From: Salinigranum marinum
GTDB taxonomy: Archaea > Halobacteriota > Halobacteria > Halobacteriales > Haloferacaceae
DNA: 64,000 nucleotides
Assembly (NCBI RefSeq): GCF_024228675.1
Contig: NZ_CP100461.1
Span: 1,860,001 to 1,924,000, forward strand
Direction of reading: 5' to 3'
A program made the translations under genes and the position numbers. Of the stretch, positions 27,202 to 35,028 are shown piece after piece. Every line of letters starts with the position of its first letter. Within the stretch, counting starts at the first letter, position 1. Under the pieces are notes generated by a model that searched no databases, was not told the origin of the DNA, and saw only the letters and a program-made list of their open reading frames with translations.

Positions 27202-27486
27202 TCACTCGATCTTGAACACCGCCTCTTCGATCCCCTCGCTCCGGCAGTCCGGACAGCGCGAGGGGTAGTTCACGGGGTCGTCGAAGGCGCTGAACCCGCA
27301 GTTGCGACACTCGGGCGGGGCGACCAGGAACCGTTCGTCGTCGCCGTCGAGCGAACGTGCGACGTGTCGGAGGTGGTCGTACACCGTCGAGGCGGGGACG
27401 CCGACGCGGGTCGACAGCTCGCTCGCGGTCGCCTGCTCGGTTCGGAGTTCCTCGGCGATGCGTTGTCGCGTCGTGTCGGGGGGCAT
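27202..27486 (-). CDS. Winged-helix regulator with zinc ribbon
   Basis: 94 residues from ATG 27486. The first 50 residues form a helix-turn-helix (RQRIAEELRTEQATASELSTRVGVPASTVYDHLRHV). The second half is a zinc ribbon with CRNCGF and CPDCRS. This combination is that of a small archaeal predicted transcription regulator family. No target is known. It is divergent from the NDP-sugar gene at 27602. Confidence 0.8.
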   Translation of the reverse strand: MPPDTTRQRIAEELRTEQATASELSTRVGVPASTVYDHLRHVARSLDGDDERFLVAPPECRNCGFSAFDDPVNYPSRCPDCRSEGIEEAVFKIE

Positions 27487-27601
27487 ACGCCGACTCGGCG
27501 ACGGACGGGCAAACGTCTTACCCCGGGCAACGGCACGGCGAGACGTATCAGGAGAACATAGCAAAGACGAAAACACCCCGGAGAGAAGTGATGGACGGAT
27601 C

Positions 27602-28567
27602 ATGAAAGCAGTCGTCCTTGCAGGCGGGTACGCCACACGGCTCTGGCCGATCACGAGGCACCGACCGAAGATGTTCCTCCCGATCGGCGACGGGACGGTC
27701 ATCGACACCATCTTCGAGGAACTGGAGGCGGACGAGCGGGTCGACGAGGTGTTCGTCAGCACCAACGAGTACTTCGCCGACGAGTTCCGGACGTTCATCG
27801 ACGAGAGCGACTACGAGAAGCCGACGCTCTCTGTCGAGGAGACCGTCGCCGAGGACGAGAAGTTCGGCGTCGTCGGTGCGATGGCCCAGCTCATTGACCG
27901 CGAAGAGGTCGACGACGACCTGCTCATCGTCGCCGGTGACAACCTCATCAGCTTCGGGCTATCGAACTTCATCGACTACTTCGAGGAGAAGCAATCGCCG
28001 TCGCTCGTCGCCTACGACGTCGGCTCGAAGGAGAAGGCCAAATCGTACGGGCTGGTCGAACTGGAGGGCGACCGCGTGGTGAACTTCCAGGAGAAGCCCG
28101 AGGACCCCGCGAGCACGCTCGTCTCGATCGCGTGTTACGTCTACCCCGCCGACACGCTCCCGCTGTTCGACGAGTACCTCTCGAACGACAACAACCCCGA
28201 CGAGCCCGGCTGGTTCGTCCAGTGGCTCCAGGAGCGCGAGGACGTGTTCGCCTTCACCTTCGACACCGCCTGGTACGACATCGGGACGCCCGAGTCGTAC
28301 CTCGAAGCGGTCGCCGGCTACCTCGAAGGCGACAACTACATCCACGACGACGCGGTCATCGAGAACTCCGAACTCGGCGAGAACGTCCACGTCATGGCCG
28401 GCGCACACATCGAGAACTCGACGATCGACCGCTCGGTCGTCTTCCCCAACGCGACCGTCGTCGACTCCGACATCCGTGACTCCATCATCGACGAGGAGAC
28501 GCACGTCGAGGACCTCGACCTCTCCGGCGCGCTCATCGGTGCGCACTCCCGTCTGCAGCCCGAGTAA
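27602..28567 (+). CDS. NDP-sugar pyrophosphorylase (nucleotidyltransferase)
   Basis: 321 residues. The N-terminal nucleotide-binding loop VVLAGGYATRLWPITRHRPKMFLPIGDG is the RmlA/GlmU-type glycosyl-phosphate nucleotidyltransferase signature, with the catalytic Lys in RPKMFLP. VAGDN holds the metal-binding Asp near residue 118. The last 70 residues are a short left-handed beta-helix (IENSELGENVHVMAGAHIENSTIDRSVVFPNATV). It makes an NDP-sugar for S-layer or archaellum glycosylation; the base and sugar are not fixed. It stands alone with no glycosyltransferase nearby. Confidence 0.9.
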   Translation: MKAVVLAGGYATRLWPITRHRPKMFLPIGDGTVIDTIFEELEADERVDEVFVSTNEYFADEFRTFIDESDYEKPTLSVEETVAEDEKFGVVGAMAQLIDREEVDDDLLIVAGDNLISFGLSNFIDYFEEKQSPSLVAYDVGSKEKAKSYGLVELEGDRVVNFQEKPEDPASTLVSIACYVYPADTLPLFDEYLSNDNNPDEPGWFVQWLQEREDVFAFTFDTAWYDIGTPESYLEAVAGYLEGDNYIHDDAVIENSELGENVHVMAGAHIENSTIDRSVVFPNATVVDSDIRDSIIDEETHVEDLDLSGALIGAHSRLQPE

Positions 28568-28765
28568 CGAACCGACTACGACTGCCGGCCCACCGGGTCT
28601 CGAGGAGACTCAGCGCCGGTACATCCCCGTTTTACCACCCCGACCAGCCGGTCTGCGGGGGGACGAACGCCGTGTGGGGGGACGGCGGCCGCGTGTCAGC
28701 GTTTCACACAAATCGGTCGTTGAGCCTTAGGTACCTTTTGATGACCGCCACGAGTAGGGGTGGGT

Positions 28766-29023
28766 ATGTCAGAGTACGCTCGCATCGCCTCCCCGCTGGT
28801 GACGCGGTCGGTCGACCGGGGCATCGCACTCGTCCGGTGGAGTGCCTTCTGGAGCGCGATCGCCCTCCCACTGGTCCACGTCCCGCTGCTGGTCGCCGAC
28901 GGGATCCCCCCGTCGTCGCCGCTCGTCCTGTCGCTGTGGCTCGTAAACGTCGTCGCGCTGGTGCTCGGTCGTCACCACGCCCCCCACGGCCGGCCGCGAC
29001 GCCCGCGAGGTGAGCGTCGGTGA
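28766..29023 (+). CDS. Small two-helix membrane protein
   Basis: 85 residues from ATG 28766. Two hydrophobic segments (WSAFWSAIALPLVHVPLLVADG and LVLSLWLVNVVALVLG) with a basic tail (RHHAPHGRPRRPRGERR). I do not recognise a family. It overlaps the start of the next gene by 4 bases (GTGA), so the two are probably translated together. A link to the cytochrome oxidase genes nearby is possible but unsupported. Confidence 0.65.
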   Translation: MSEYARIASPLVTRSVDRGIALVRWSAFWSAIALPLVHVPLLVADGIPPSSPLVLSLWLVNVVALVLGRHHAPHGRPRRPRGERR

Positions 29024-29262
29024 GCCGAGCCGAGTCGGCGACGGCGAGCAAACGGGACCGGCTGGAGTCGTACCTCCGCCGGCGCGCCGAAGAGGGAGAG
29101 TTCTACTTCAAGAGCAAGTTCATCGCAAGCGAGGTGGGGCTCTCGACCAAGGAGATCGGCGCGCTCATGCCCGAGGTTCGGCGGTCGGCGACCACGGTCG
29201 ACATCGACGAGTGGGGGTACGCGAACGCCACGACGTGGCGGGTCGTCCCGACCGAGGACTGA
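29020..29262 (+). CDS. Conserved 80-residue winged-helix-like protein
   Basis: 80 residues, start GTG 29020 overlapping the stop of the membrane protein gene. The pattern RDRLESYLRRRAEEGEFYFKSKFIASEVGLSTKEIGALMPEVRR resembles a small helix-turn-helix, followed by a short beta part (TTVDIDEWGYANATTWRVV). Such proteins recur in haloarchaea and have no assigned function. It may bind DNA or RNA. Confidence 0.7.
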   Translation: MSRAESATASKRDRLESYLRRRAEEGEFYFKSKFIASEVGLSTKEIGALMPEVRRSATTVDIDEWGYANATTWRVVPTED

Positions 29263-29326
29263 CCAGGTAGGGCACGGATCGGCCGGAGGCACGTGGATAT
29301 TTGTCACGCCGCGCACACTGACGGGT

Positions 29327-30139
29327 ATGGACGGCACACCCGACGTAGCGACGCACGGCGAGGGCGGGCAGACGCACCACGCCAGCCGGTGGCCGATCGT
29401 CGCCGCCGTCGGCGCGGCGACGCTGTACGGCGGCGGTGGCCTGGTGCTCGCCGGCGGATCGCTGCTCCCGCGGCTCCCACTGCTCGGTCTCGCCGGCGTG
29501 GGCGTTGTGGTGCTGTTCGTCGGCCTGGCGGGGTGGGCGTACGAGGCGTTCGTGGCCGATTACTGGGCCACACAGGCGGACCGCTCGCGCATCTACATGG
29601 GCGGGATGATCCTCTTTCTCGTCTCCGACGTGGCGACGTTCGCGGCGGGGTTCGTCTACTACGCGTTCGTCCGGGTGGGCTCGTGGCCGCCGGGGGAGTT
29701 GCCGCCGCTCGTCGGGTCGCTCGTGCTCGCGAACACGCTCGTGTTGGTCGTGAGCAGCGGGACGATCCACCTCGCACACGGCGCGCTCGAAGCCGGCCGA
29801 CGGCGGCGGTTCGTCCGGTGGCTCGCGGTGACGGTCGGGCTCGGCGTCGTCTTCGTCGCCGGGCAGATATACGAGTACTACGAGTTCGTCGTCCACGAGG
29901 AGTTCGCTCTGTCGAGCGGCGTCTTCGCCAGCGCCTTCTTCGGGCTCACGGGACTGCACGGGCTCCACGTGACCCTCGGGGTCGTGATGCTCGGGACCGT
30001 GCTCGTGCGTGCGCTTCAGGGGCAGTTCGTCGAGGGCCGCGACACGGGCGTCCGGACGGTCGCGCTCTACTGGCACTTCGTCGACGTCGTCTGGGTCTTC
30101 CTCGTCGCCGTGCTCTACGTCGGCGCGGTCGTCGGCTGA
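29327..30139 (+). CDS. coxC: Haem-copper oxidase subunit III
   Basis: 270 residues with seven hydrophobic helices. The motifs SDVATFAAGFVYYAFVR, VAGQIYEYYEFVVHEEFAL, FFGLTGLHGLHVTLGVV and ALYWHFVDVVWVFLVAVLY are the subunit III signature. It is part of the terminal oxidase that reduces O2 to water and pumps protons, with subunits I (30697-33042) and II (33155-33904). It is on the opposite strand from subunit I and stands about 15 bp from the convergent gene ending at 30155. Confidence 0.92.
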   Translation: MDGTPDVATHGEGGQTHHASRWPIVAAVGAATLYGGGGLVLAGGSLLPRLPLLGLAGVGVVVLFVGLAGWAYEAFVADYWATQADRSRIYMGGMILFLVSDVATFAAGFVYYAFVRVGSWPPGELPPLVGSLVLANTLVLVVSSGTIHLAHGALEAGRRRRFVRWLAVTVGLGVVFVAGQIYEYYEFVVHEEFALSSGVFASAFFGLTGLHGLHVTLGVVMLGTVLVRALQGQFVEGRDTGVRTVALYWHFVDVVWVFLVAVLYVGAVVG

Positions 30140-30154
30140 CCGCCCTCGCCCTCG

Positions 30155-30697
30155 TTACTCCGACCGCTCGTTCTCGCCGGCCTGCCGTTCGAGCGCGACG
30201 AGCTTCCGGTAGGCCGGCGGGGTGAGCACGGCGACGGTTCCGAGGCCGATGGCGAACAGCCCGAGCGGGAAGCCGAGCGCCGGGGCCCGGAAGCAGGTGT
30301 TCTCCGCGACGATCGTCGCGTAGTAGCGCGAACCCTCGTACGTGACGACCGTGCCGTTCTCGAACGCCGGGCGGTTGGGGAACGATCCGTAGACGTGGGC
30401 CTCGCCGCGCGGGGCGTCGAGCGCCTCGGTGAACGCCGTCCGCTCGGCCGGGCTCAGCTCCGCGAACGAGAGGGTGGCCACGCGCGGGCCGCCGTCGTCG
30501 ACGAGTTCCGCGACGCGTTCGGGCGACTCGACCGCGATGGTGGGCTCGTCGCAGTCACGGAGTTCGTCCTGGATGAGTGCGTAGCCGCCGGGGACGGCCC
30601 CGCCGATCCCGATCGCGATCAGCAGGACGCCGACGAAGGGGGCCACGTACGTGAACAGCAACGATCCGGTCTCGGAGTCGTCATCGTCGTCGGCCAT
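30155..30697 (-). CDS. Haloarchaeal membrane protein coupled to cytochrome oxidase subunit I
   Basis: 180 residues, hydrophobic helices at about 15-37 and 140-162 flanking a soluble domain of about 100 residues (VATLSFAELSPAERTAFTEALDAP, TVVTYEGSRYYATIVAEN). Two cysteines (RDCDEP and ENTCFRA) sit at the ends of the soluble domain and could pair outside the membrane. I do not know its function. Its start overlaps the stop of the oxidase subunit I by one base (TGATG), so it is made with the oxidase and may be an accessory or assembly factor. Confidence 0.7.
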   Translation of the reverse strand: MADDDDDSETGSLLFTYVAPFVGVLLIAIGIGGAVPGGYALIQDELRDCDEPTIAVESPERVAELVDDGGPRVATLSFAELSPAERTAFTEALDAPRGEAHVYGSFPNRPAFENGTVVTYEGSRYYATIVAENTCFRAPALGFPLGLFAIGLGTVAVLTPPAYRKLVALERQAGENERSE

Positions 30698-33042
30698 CAG
30701 GCGTCACCCGCCTCGAGCCGGTCGCGCCGTCGCGTCTGGAGGTAGCGGAACGTCACGGTCAGTCCGAGTCCGTACGCCCAGTGCGCAACGAGCACGAACG
30801 CGAGGTAACCGACGAGCGCCAGGCCGCTCTGTCCCGTGTAGAACGCGAGTATGAACCCCGAGGAGATGATCGTCGCGAAGACGAGCCCCGTCTCGAACAG
30901 CATGCGACCGGGGAGGTAGTCCGAGAAGGCGAGGAACAACAGCGGCCAGGTGACCGTCCCGCCGACGAGGAACAGCCCGACGCCCAGGATCGGGTTCGGC
31001 GGCAGGCCGACCAGTTCGGCGAGTTCGATGAGCGAGACGAGGTCGAAGACGCCGACGAGCGCCGCCGTCCCGAGCCCGCCCGCCATGAGAACGGTGCCGA
31101 CGAAGCCGCCGATGGCCGCGAGCGAGGCGTTCGAGGCGACGATCCGCCACGTTGAGCCGACCGCCCCCGACGAGAGCGAACTGGCCGCCTCGGCCTCCGG
31201 CGCGTACGACCGGCGGACGGTCTCGGGTTCGGTCGGGGTCATGTCGTAGCGGTCAACCATGCGCGCCTCGAACCACTGCCACTCGTTGGTGAACTGGTTC
31301 GTCTTCTTCAGGTTCCAGGGGTCGGTGCTCTCCACCCGGTCTCCCTGCCAGTACGACGCGAGCATGTTGTACAGCCAGAGGAGCGCGCTGATGCCGACGA
31401 CGTACGAACCGACGGTGGCGATCTGCTGGGCCAGTTGGAACTCCGCCGGGTAGATGGCCTGTCGACGGGGCAGGCCAAGCCCGCCGATGACCAACAGCGT
31501 CATGAACGCGACCGTGCCCCCGAACACGAGGAGCACGGACTGGAATCGGGCGAGCCGGCGGTCGTACCACCGGCCGGTGATGAGCGGATACCAGTAGTAG
31601 CTCGCCGCGATCATCATAAAGGGGATGATGCCGACGACGATGAGGTGGAAGTGGCCGACCACGTAGTAGGTGCCGTGGTAGAGGATGTCGATCGGGATCA
31701 CGGCCAGGAAGACGCCGGTGACCCCGCCGATGATGAACGTGCCGATGCCGCCGGCACAGAGGATCAGCGGCGCGGTCATGCGGATGTTGCCGTCCCACAT
31801 CGTCGTGAGCCAGTTGAACACCTTGATCGCACTCGGCACGGCGATGGCGATCGAGACCGCCATGAACGACGCGCCGATCCGCGGATCGATCCCCGTGACG
31901 AACATGTGGTGGGCCCACACACCGAACGAGAGCACGCTCAGCCCGAGCGTGGAGTAGACGACGGCGCGGAAGCCGAACAGCTTCCGGCCGACGAACTTGG
32001 GCAGGAGGAGGCTCATCAGCCCCGTCGCGGGGAGGAAGAGGATGTACACCTCGGGGTGGCCCCAGAACCAAAACAGGTGTTGCCACAGCAGGGCACCACC
32101 CCCGTCGCTGGTGAAGAAGGTGGTGCCGAAGTTGCGGTCGAGAAGCAGCATGACGATCGCACTGCCCAGGAGGGGGAAGGCGAACAGCGCGAGGCCGCTG
32201 GTGACGAGCATGTTCCACGAGAAGATGTCGAGCGACGCCCAGGTGACGTCGTCGGCACGCTCGTAGAAGACGGTCGCGATGAAGTTGATCGCGCCGATGG
32301 TGGTCGCGATCCCGCTCAGATGCAGGCCGAGAAGCAGCAGGTCGAGCTGTGGGTTCGGCGACTGGATCGACAGCGGCGCGTACAGCGTCCACCCCACGCC
32401 CACCTCCCGAACCGTGAGGAGAAAGCGGATCGGCTCCGCGGGCAGGACGAGGTTCAGGAGTTGGCCGCCAACCTGGATGAACAGCCCGGCCCGGGCGAGC
32501 AACAGCGCCGGTGGGAGGAGCCAGAAGCCGATGGCGTTCACCCGGGGGAACGCCATGTCGTCCGCGCCCAAGAGGAGAGGAAGGACGTAGTTCCCGATGC
32601 CGAAGAAGACGGGTGCGGCGAAGAAAATGAGCATCGTCAGCCCGTGGGTCGTAAAGAGCGCGTTGTACGTCTCCGGGGTCCAGATGTCCGCGGCCGGCGT
32701 CAGGAGTTCCGTCCGCATCATCATGGCGTCGATCCCGCCCCACACCCCAGCGACGGTGCCGAAGACGATGTACAGCAGGCCGACGTCCTTGTGGTCGGTC
32801 GTCGTGAGCCACCGGAGCGCGGCCCGCTGGAGTCGGTCGAACTCGTTGCGGATCGACTCCCGCTCGACGACACCGCCGTCGCTCAGCACGCGGCGACCGC
32901 GCGCCCCCCACCACACCGCGAGGCAGGCCGCGAGGAGGACACCGAGCGCCGTCGCCTCGACGATCGCACGGTTCATCATCGGGGCCGACCTCCGCCGAGC
33001 GGTCGAGTTTGGCTCCGGAGTCGCATTGACACTGACTGACAT
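30697..33042 (-). CDS. coxA: Haem-copper oxidase subunit I with extended C-terminus
   Basis: 781 residues. Haem and copper ligands are visible: THGLTMLIFF (His133), WGHPEVYILFLP (CuB His and crosslinked Tyr, about 328), AHHMFV (about 379) and VGHFHLIVVG (about 462). Residues past about 620 add four more helices, so it is longer than the canonical 550. The start is uncertain: ATG 33042 gives 21 extra residues, but the minus-strand TTTTATAC at 33051-33058 sits only 9-16 bp above it; ATG 32979 fits that box better. It reduces O2 and pumps protons. Confidence 0.92.
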   Translation of the reverse strand: MSVSVNATPEPNSTARRRSAPMMNRAIVEATALGVLLAACLAVWWGARGRRVLSDGGVVERESIRNEFDRLQRAALRWLTTTDHKDVGLLYIVFGTVAGVWGGIDAMMMRTELLTPAADIWTPETYNALFTTHGLTMLIFFAAPVFFGIGNYVLPLLLGADDMAFPRVNAIGFWLLPPALLLARAGLFIQVGGQLLNLVLPAEPIRFLLTVREVGVGWTLYAPLSIQSPNPQLDLLLLGLHLSGIATTIGAINFIATVFYERADDVTWASLDIFSWNMLVTSGLALFAFPLLGSAIVMLLLDRNFGTTFFTSDGGGALLWQHLFWFWGHPEVYILFLPATGLMSLLLPKFVGRKLFGFRAVVYSTLGLSVLSFGVWAHHMFVTGIDPRIGASFMAVSIAIAVPSAIKVFNWLTTMWDGNIRMTAPLILCAGGIGTFIIGGVTGVFLAVIPIDILYHGTYYVVGHFHLIVVGIIPFMMIAASYYWYPLITGRWYDRRLARFQSVLLVFGGTVAFMTLLVIGGLGLPRRQAIYPAEFQLAQQIATVGSYVVGISALLWLYNMLASYWQGDRVESTDPWNLKKTNQFTNEWQWFEARMVDRYDMTPTEPETVRRSYAPEAEAASSLSSGAVGSTWRIVASNASLAAIGGFVGTVLMAGGLGTAALVGVFDLVSLIELAELVGLPPNPILGVGLFLVGGTVTWPLLFLAFSDYLPGRMLFETGLVFATIISSGFILAFYTGQSGLALVGYLAFVLVAHWAYGLGLTVTFRYLQTRRRDRLEAGDA

Positions 33043-33154
33043 ATCCGGACGTATAAAACCATATGCTGAGGCGCGTGACGCTCGTCGAGTCGAGACGACA
33101 CCACCCGTGTCACGGTACTAACCTATAACACGAGGGGAGCCGAACAGACGGCCG
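33043..33154. promoter_or_regulatory. Divergent promoter region of coxA and coxB
   Basis: Plus strand: TATAAC at 33124-33129, 29 bp above the coxB start. Minus strand: TTTTATAC at 33051-33058 for coxA, close to its longest start. Between them GTGAC (33075 region) and GTCAC (33109 region) form a loose dyad. One regulator could control both oxidase genes. Confidence 0.5.
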
Positions 33155-33904
33155 ATGCGTCGTAGTCGCGCCAGTCGGATCGCAGAGGTCGCCGCTCCGC
33201 TCGCTGTCGCCGTGGTCGGTGTCGTCGTGGTCGCGGTGTTGCTCTCGACGCCCGCGGCCGCCCAGTCGGCCAACCGGAGCGCGATCGACGACCTCAACGA
33301 GCAGTTGCTCTACGTCGCGCTCCCGCTCGTGCTGTTCGTCGAGATCACGCTGGTGTACGCGCTCTACCGCTTCCGGAACAACGACGACCCACAGCCGACG
33401 ACGAAAGACCCGGCGCTCGAGATTACGTGGACCGCCGCGACCGGCGTCATCCTGCTGTTCGTCGGGCTCTCGGCCTTCTTCGTGCTGGCGAACCCGTACA
33501 TCAGTCCCGCTGCCGCCGCCGGAGCGCCGGACGCCGCGTCGAACCCGGGCGGCGCCGTCGAAATCGAGGTCGTGGCGTACCAGTGGGGCTGGGAGTTCCG
33601 CTACCAGGGCGAGAACGTCACCAGTCAGTCGCAGTTGGTGTTGCCGAACGACCGCGACGTCCGCTTCTCGCTCGTCACACGGGACGTCATCCACTCGTTT
33701 TACGTCCCCGAGTTAGGCCTCAAACAGGACATCATCCCCGGTCAGAGCACACAAGCACGGACCCGCGCGACCGAGACCGGCGAGTACACCCTCTACTGCG
33801 CGGAGCTCTGTGGCGTGGGCCACACCCGAATGCACGGGACGGTCACCGTCCTCCCGCAAGAGGAGTACGACGAGTGGCTCGACGAGCAACGTGCGGAGAA
33901 CTGA
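33155..33904 (+). CDS. coxB: Haem-copper oxidase subunit II with CuA site
   Basis: 249 residues from ATG 33155. A hydrophobic segment near residues 10-30 and cleavage-like AAAQS suggest a signal region; two further helices lie at about 52-68 and 92-113. The cupredoxin part carries all CuA ligands: VIHSFYVPE His, then CAELCGVGHTRMHG with two Cys, Glu, His and Met. It accepts electrons from a blue copper donor or cytochrome and passes them to subunit I. It is divergent from coxA. Confidence 0.93.
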   Translation: MRRSRASRIAEVAAPLAVAVVGVVVVAVLLSTPAAAQSANRSAIDDLNEQLLYVALPLVLFVEITLVYALYRFRNNDDPQPTTKDPALEITWTAATGVILLFVGLSAFFVLANPYISPAAAAGAPDAASNPGGAVEIEVVAYQWGWEFRYQGENVTSQSQLVLPNDRDVRFSLVTRDVIHSFYVPELGLKQDIIPGQSTQARTRATETGEYTLYCAELCGVGHTRMHGTVTVLPQEEYDEWLDEQRAEN

Positions 33905-33959
33905 ACGGCACGCTGCGTTCGTTTTACAGCCCCGACCCCGACCTGCCTGCGACCGCGCG

Positions 33960-34676
33960 TCAGGCCAGCCGTGCGTCGGTCACCCTGATGCGTCCCCGCG
34001 TCCCCTCCCACTCGGTCTCGTACTCCAGTTCGATCCGCCGGGACATGTGCGGTCCGTTCGTGACGAACGTCTCGAACTCGCCGCCCTCGCCGAGCAGGTG
34101 GACGCCGTACCGTTCGTTGAGCTCACGGAGTTCGGCCAGCGCGTCCGCGTCGAGCGTCCGGCCGAGCCACGACTCGTCTAGGCCGGCCGCGGCGACCTGG
34201 AGGATGGTGATCTCGAAGCCGGCGTCGAGCATCTCGCGGGCGAGCGCCTCGGGGTCGCGCTGCCACAGCGGGGCGAACAGGTCGACCCCGAGCCGGTCGC
34301 ACATCGCGCGGATGCGGGAGGTCTGAAACTCGCTCTCGATGGCCCCGGCCGTGACGCCGGCGAGGTCGACCTCGTCACCGAGATCACGGAGCGCCGCTTC
34401 GAGCGGTTCGAGTTCGGCGTCGCCCTGTGCGGCCGAATCCGACGCCGCCGTCGCCCGGAGGTCGCCCGGGTCGACCTCGACGATCTCGATCCCGATGCTC
34501 TCGGCCGCGAGTCTCGCCAACCCCGTCTCGGGCACGTGGTACATGTACGAGTCCGAACCCTCGCCGGGGTGGACGGTGAGGAGTCGCGTCACGTTCAGCC
34601 CCGCTTCGAGCGCGCGGTACAGCGCCCACGAGGAGTCCTTGCCGCCGGAGAAGAGACTGACCCAGTCGTCCGTCAT
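33960..34676 (-). CDS. dph6: Diphthine-ammonia ligase (Dph6)
   Basis: 238 residues. The PP-loop ATPase motif SLFSGGKDSSWALY at the N-terminus and the C-terminal GEGGEFETFVTNGPHM are the signatures of the ATP pyrophosphatase-type Dph6/ATPBD4 family. It amidates diphthine to diphthamide on the His of elongation factor 2, the last step of that modification. Length matches the family. Two further PP-loop genes follow at 35029 and 36118. Confidence 0.9.
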   Translation of the reverse strand: MTDDWVSLFSGGKDSSWALYRALEAGLNVTRLLTVHPGEGSDSYMYHVPETGLARLAAESIGIEIVEVDPGDLRATAASDSAAQGDAELEPLEAALRDLGDEVDLAGVTAGAIESEFQTSRIRAMCDRLGVDLFAPLWQRDPEALAREMLDAGFEITILQVAAAGLDESWLGRTLDADALAELRELNERYGVHLLGEGGEFETFVTNGPHMSRRIELEYETEWEGTRGRIRVTDARLA

Positions 34677-34719
34677 TGCACGGGGTAGACGCGAGGCGGG
34701 TAAACGCTCGTCGGTTCCG

Positions 34720-34854
34720 CTACTCCTCGCCGCCGTCGGGGCGCGGCTCGACGTCGTACATCTCGGCGTACACTGACGCCCACGCGTTCGCCCGGCAGCG
34801 GCGGGGGACCGGACGGGGAGCGATCCGCGAGACGATCGAGAGGATTCGGGACAT
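34720..34854 (-). CDS. 44-residue protein with DtxR/SirR-like operator at its start
   Basis: Open frame from ATG 34854 to TAG 34720. The protein starts MSRILSIVSRIAPRPVPRRC and ends in AWASVYAEMYDVEPRPDGGEE. Third codon positions are almost all G or C and the C-terminus is acidic, as in real haloarchaeal genes. A TATA-like CTTTATG (34881-34887) sits 30 bp above the ATG and the palindrome GTTTAGG-TATG-CCTAAAC lies directly before it. It has a basic N-terminal amphipathic stretch, one Cys and no membrane segment. I do not recognise it. The operator implies repression by a metal-dependent DtxR/MntR/SirR-type protein, so the gene is likely induced by iron or manganese shortage. Confidence 0.7.
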   Translation of the reverse strand: MSRILSIVSRIAPRPVPRRCRANAWASVYAEMYDVEPRPDGGEE

Positions 34855-34872
34855 GTTTAGGTATGCCTAAAC
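34855..34872 (-). promoter_or_regulatory. DtxR/SirR-like operator
   Basis: Perfect inverted repeat GTTTAGG / CCTAAAC with a 4-base spacer (TATG). It resembles the TTAGG...CCTAA boxes bound by DtxR, IdeR and the haloarchaeal SirR/Idr proteins. It touches the ATG at 34854 and overlaps the expected transcription start (about 25 bp below the TATA-like box at 34881-34887), the classical place for repression. Confidence 0.7.
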
Positions 34873-35028
34873 CGTCGGAGCATAAAGCCGTGCCGGTCAG
34901 TGTCACGGAGAGCGAGCTGTGTTCGGTCGATACGACCGACACCGTGGTCGAACCGGGGGGCACGAAACGGGAGGCGTGGACTTGGGGACGTGGGGACGGC
35001 ACGGACGGACGCCGGCCGGGTCGGTCCG

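Noticed and set aside
34673-35002. 109-residue minus-strand frame over the 44-residue gene
   Set aside because: It is in another frame, lacks acidic bias and spans the promoter and operator.
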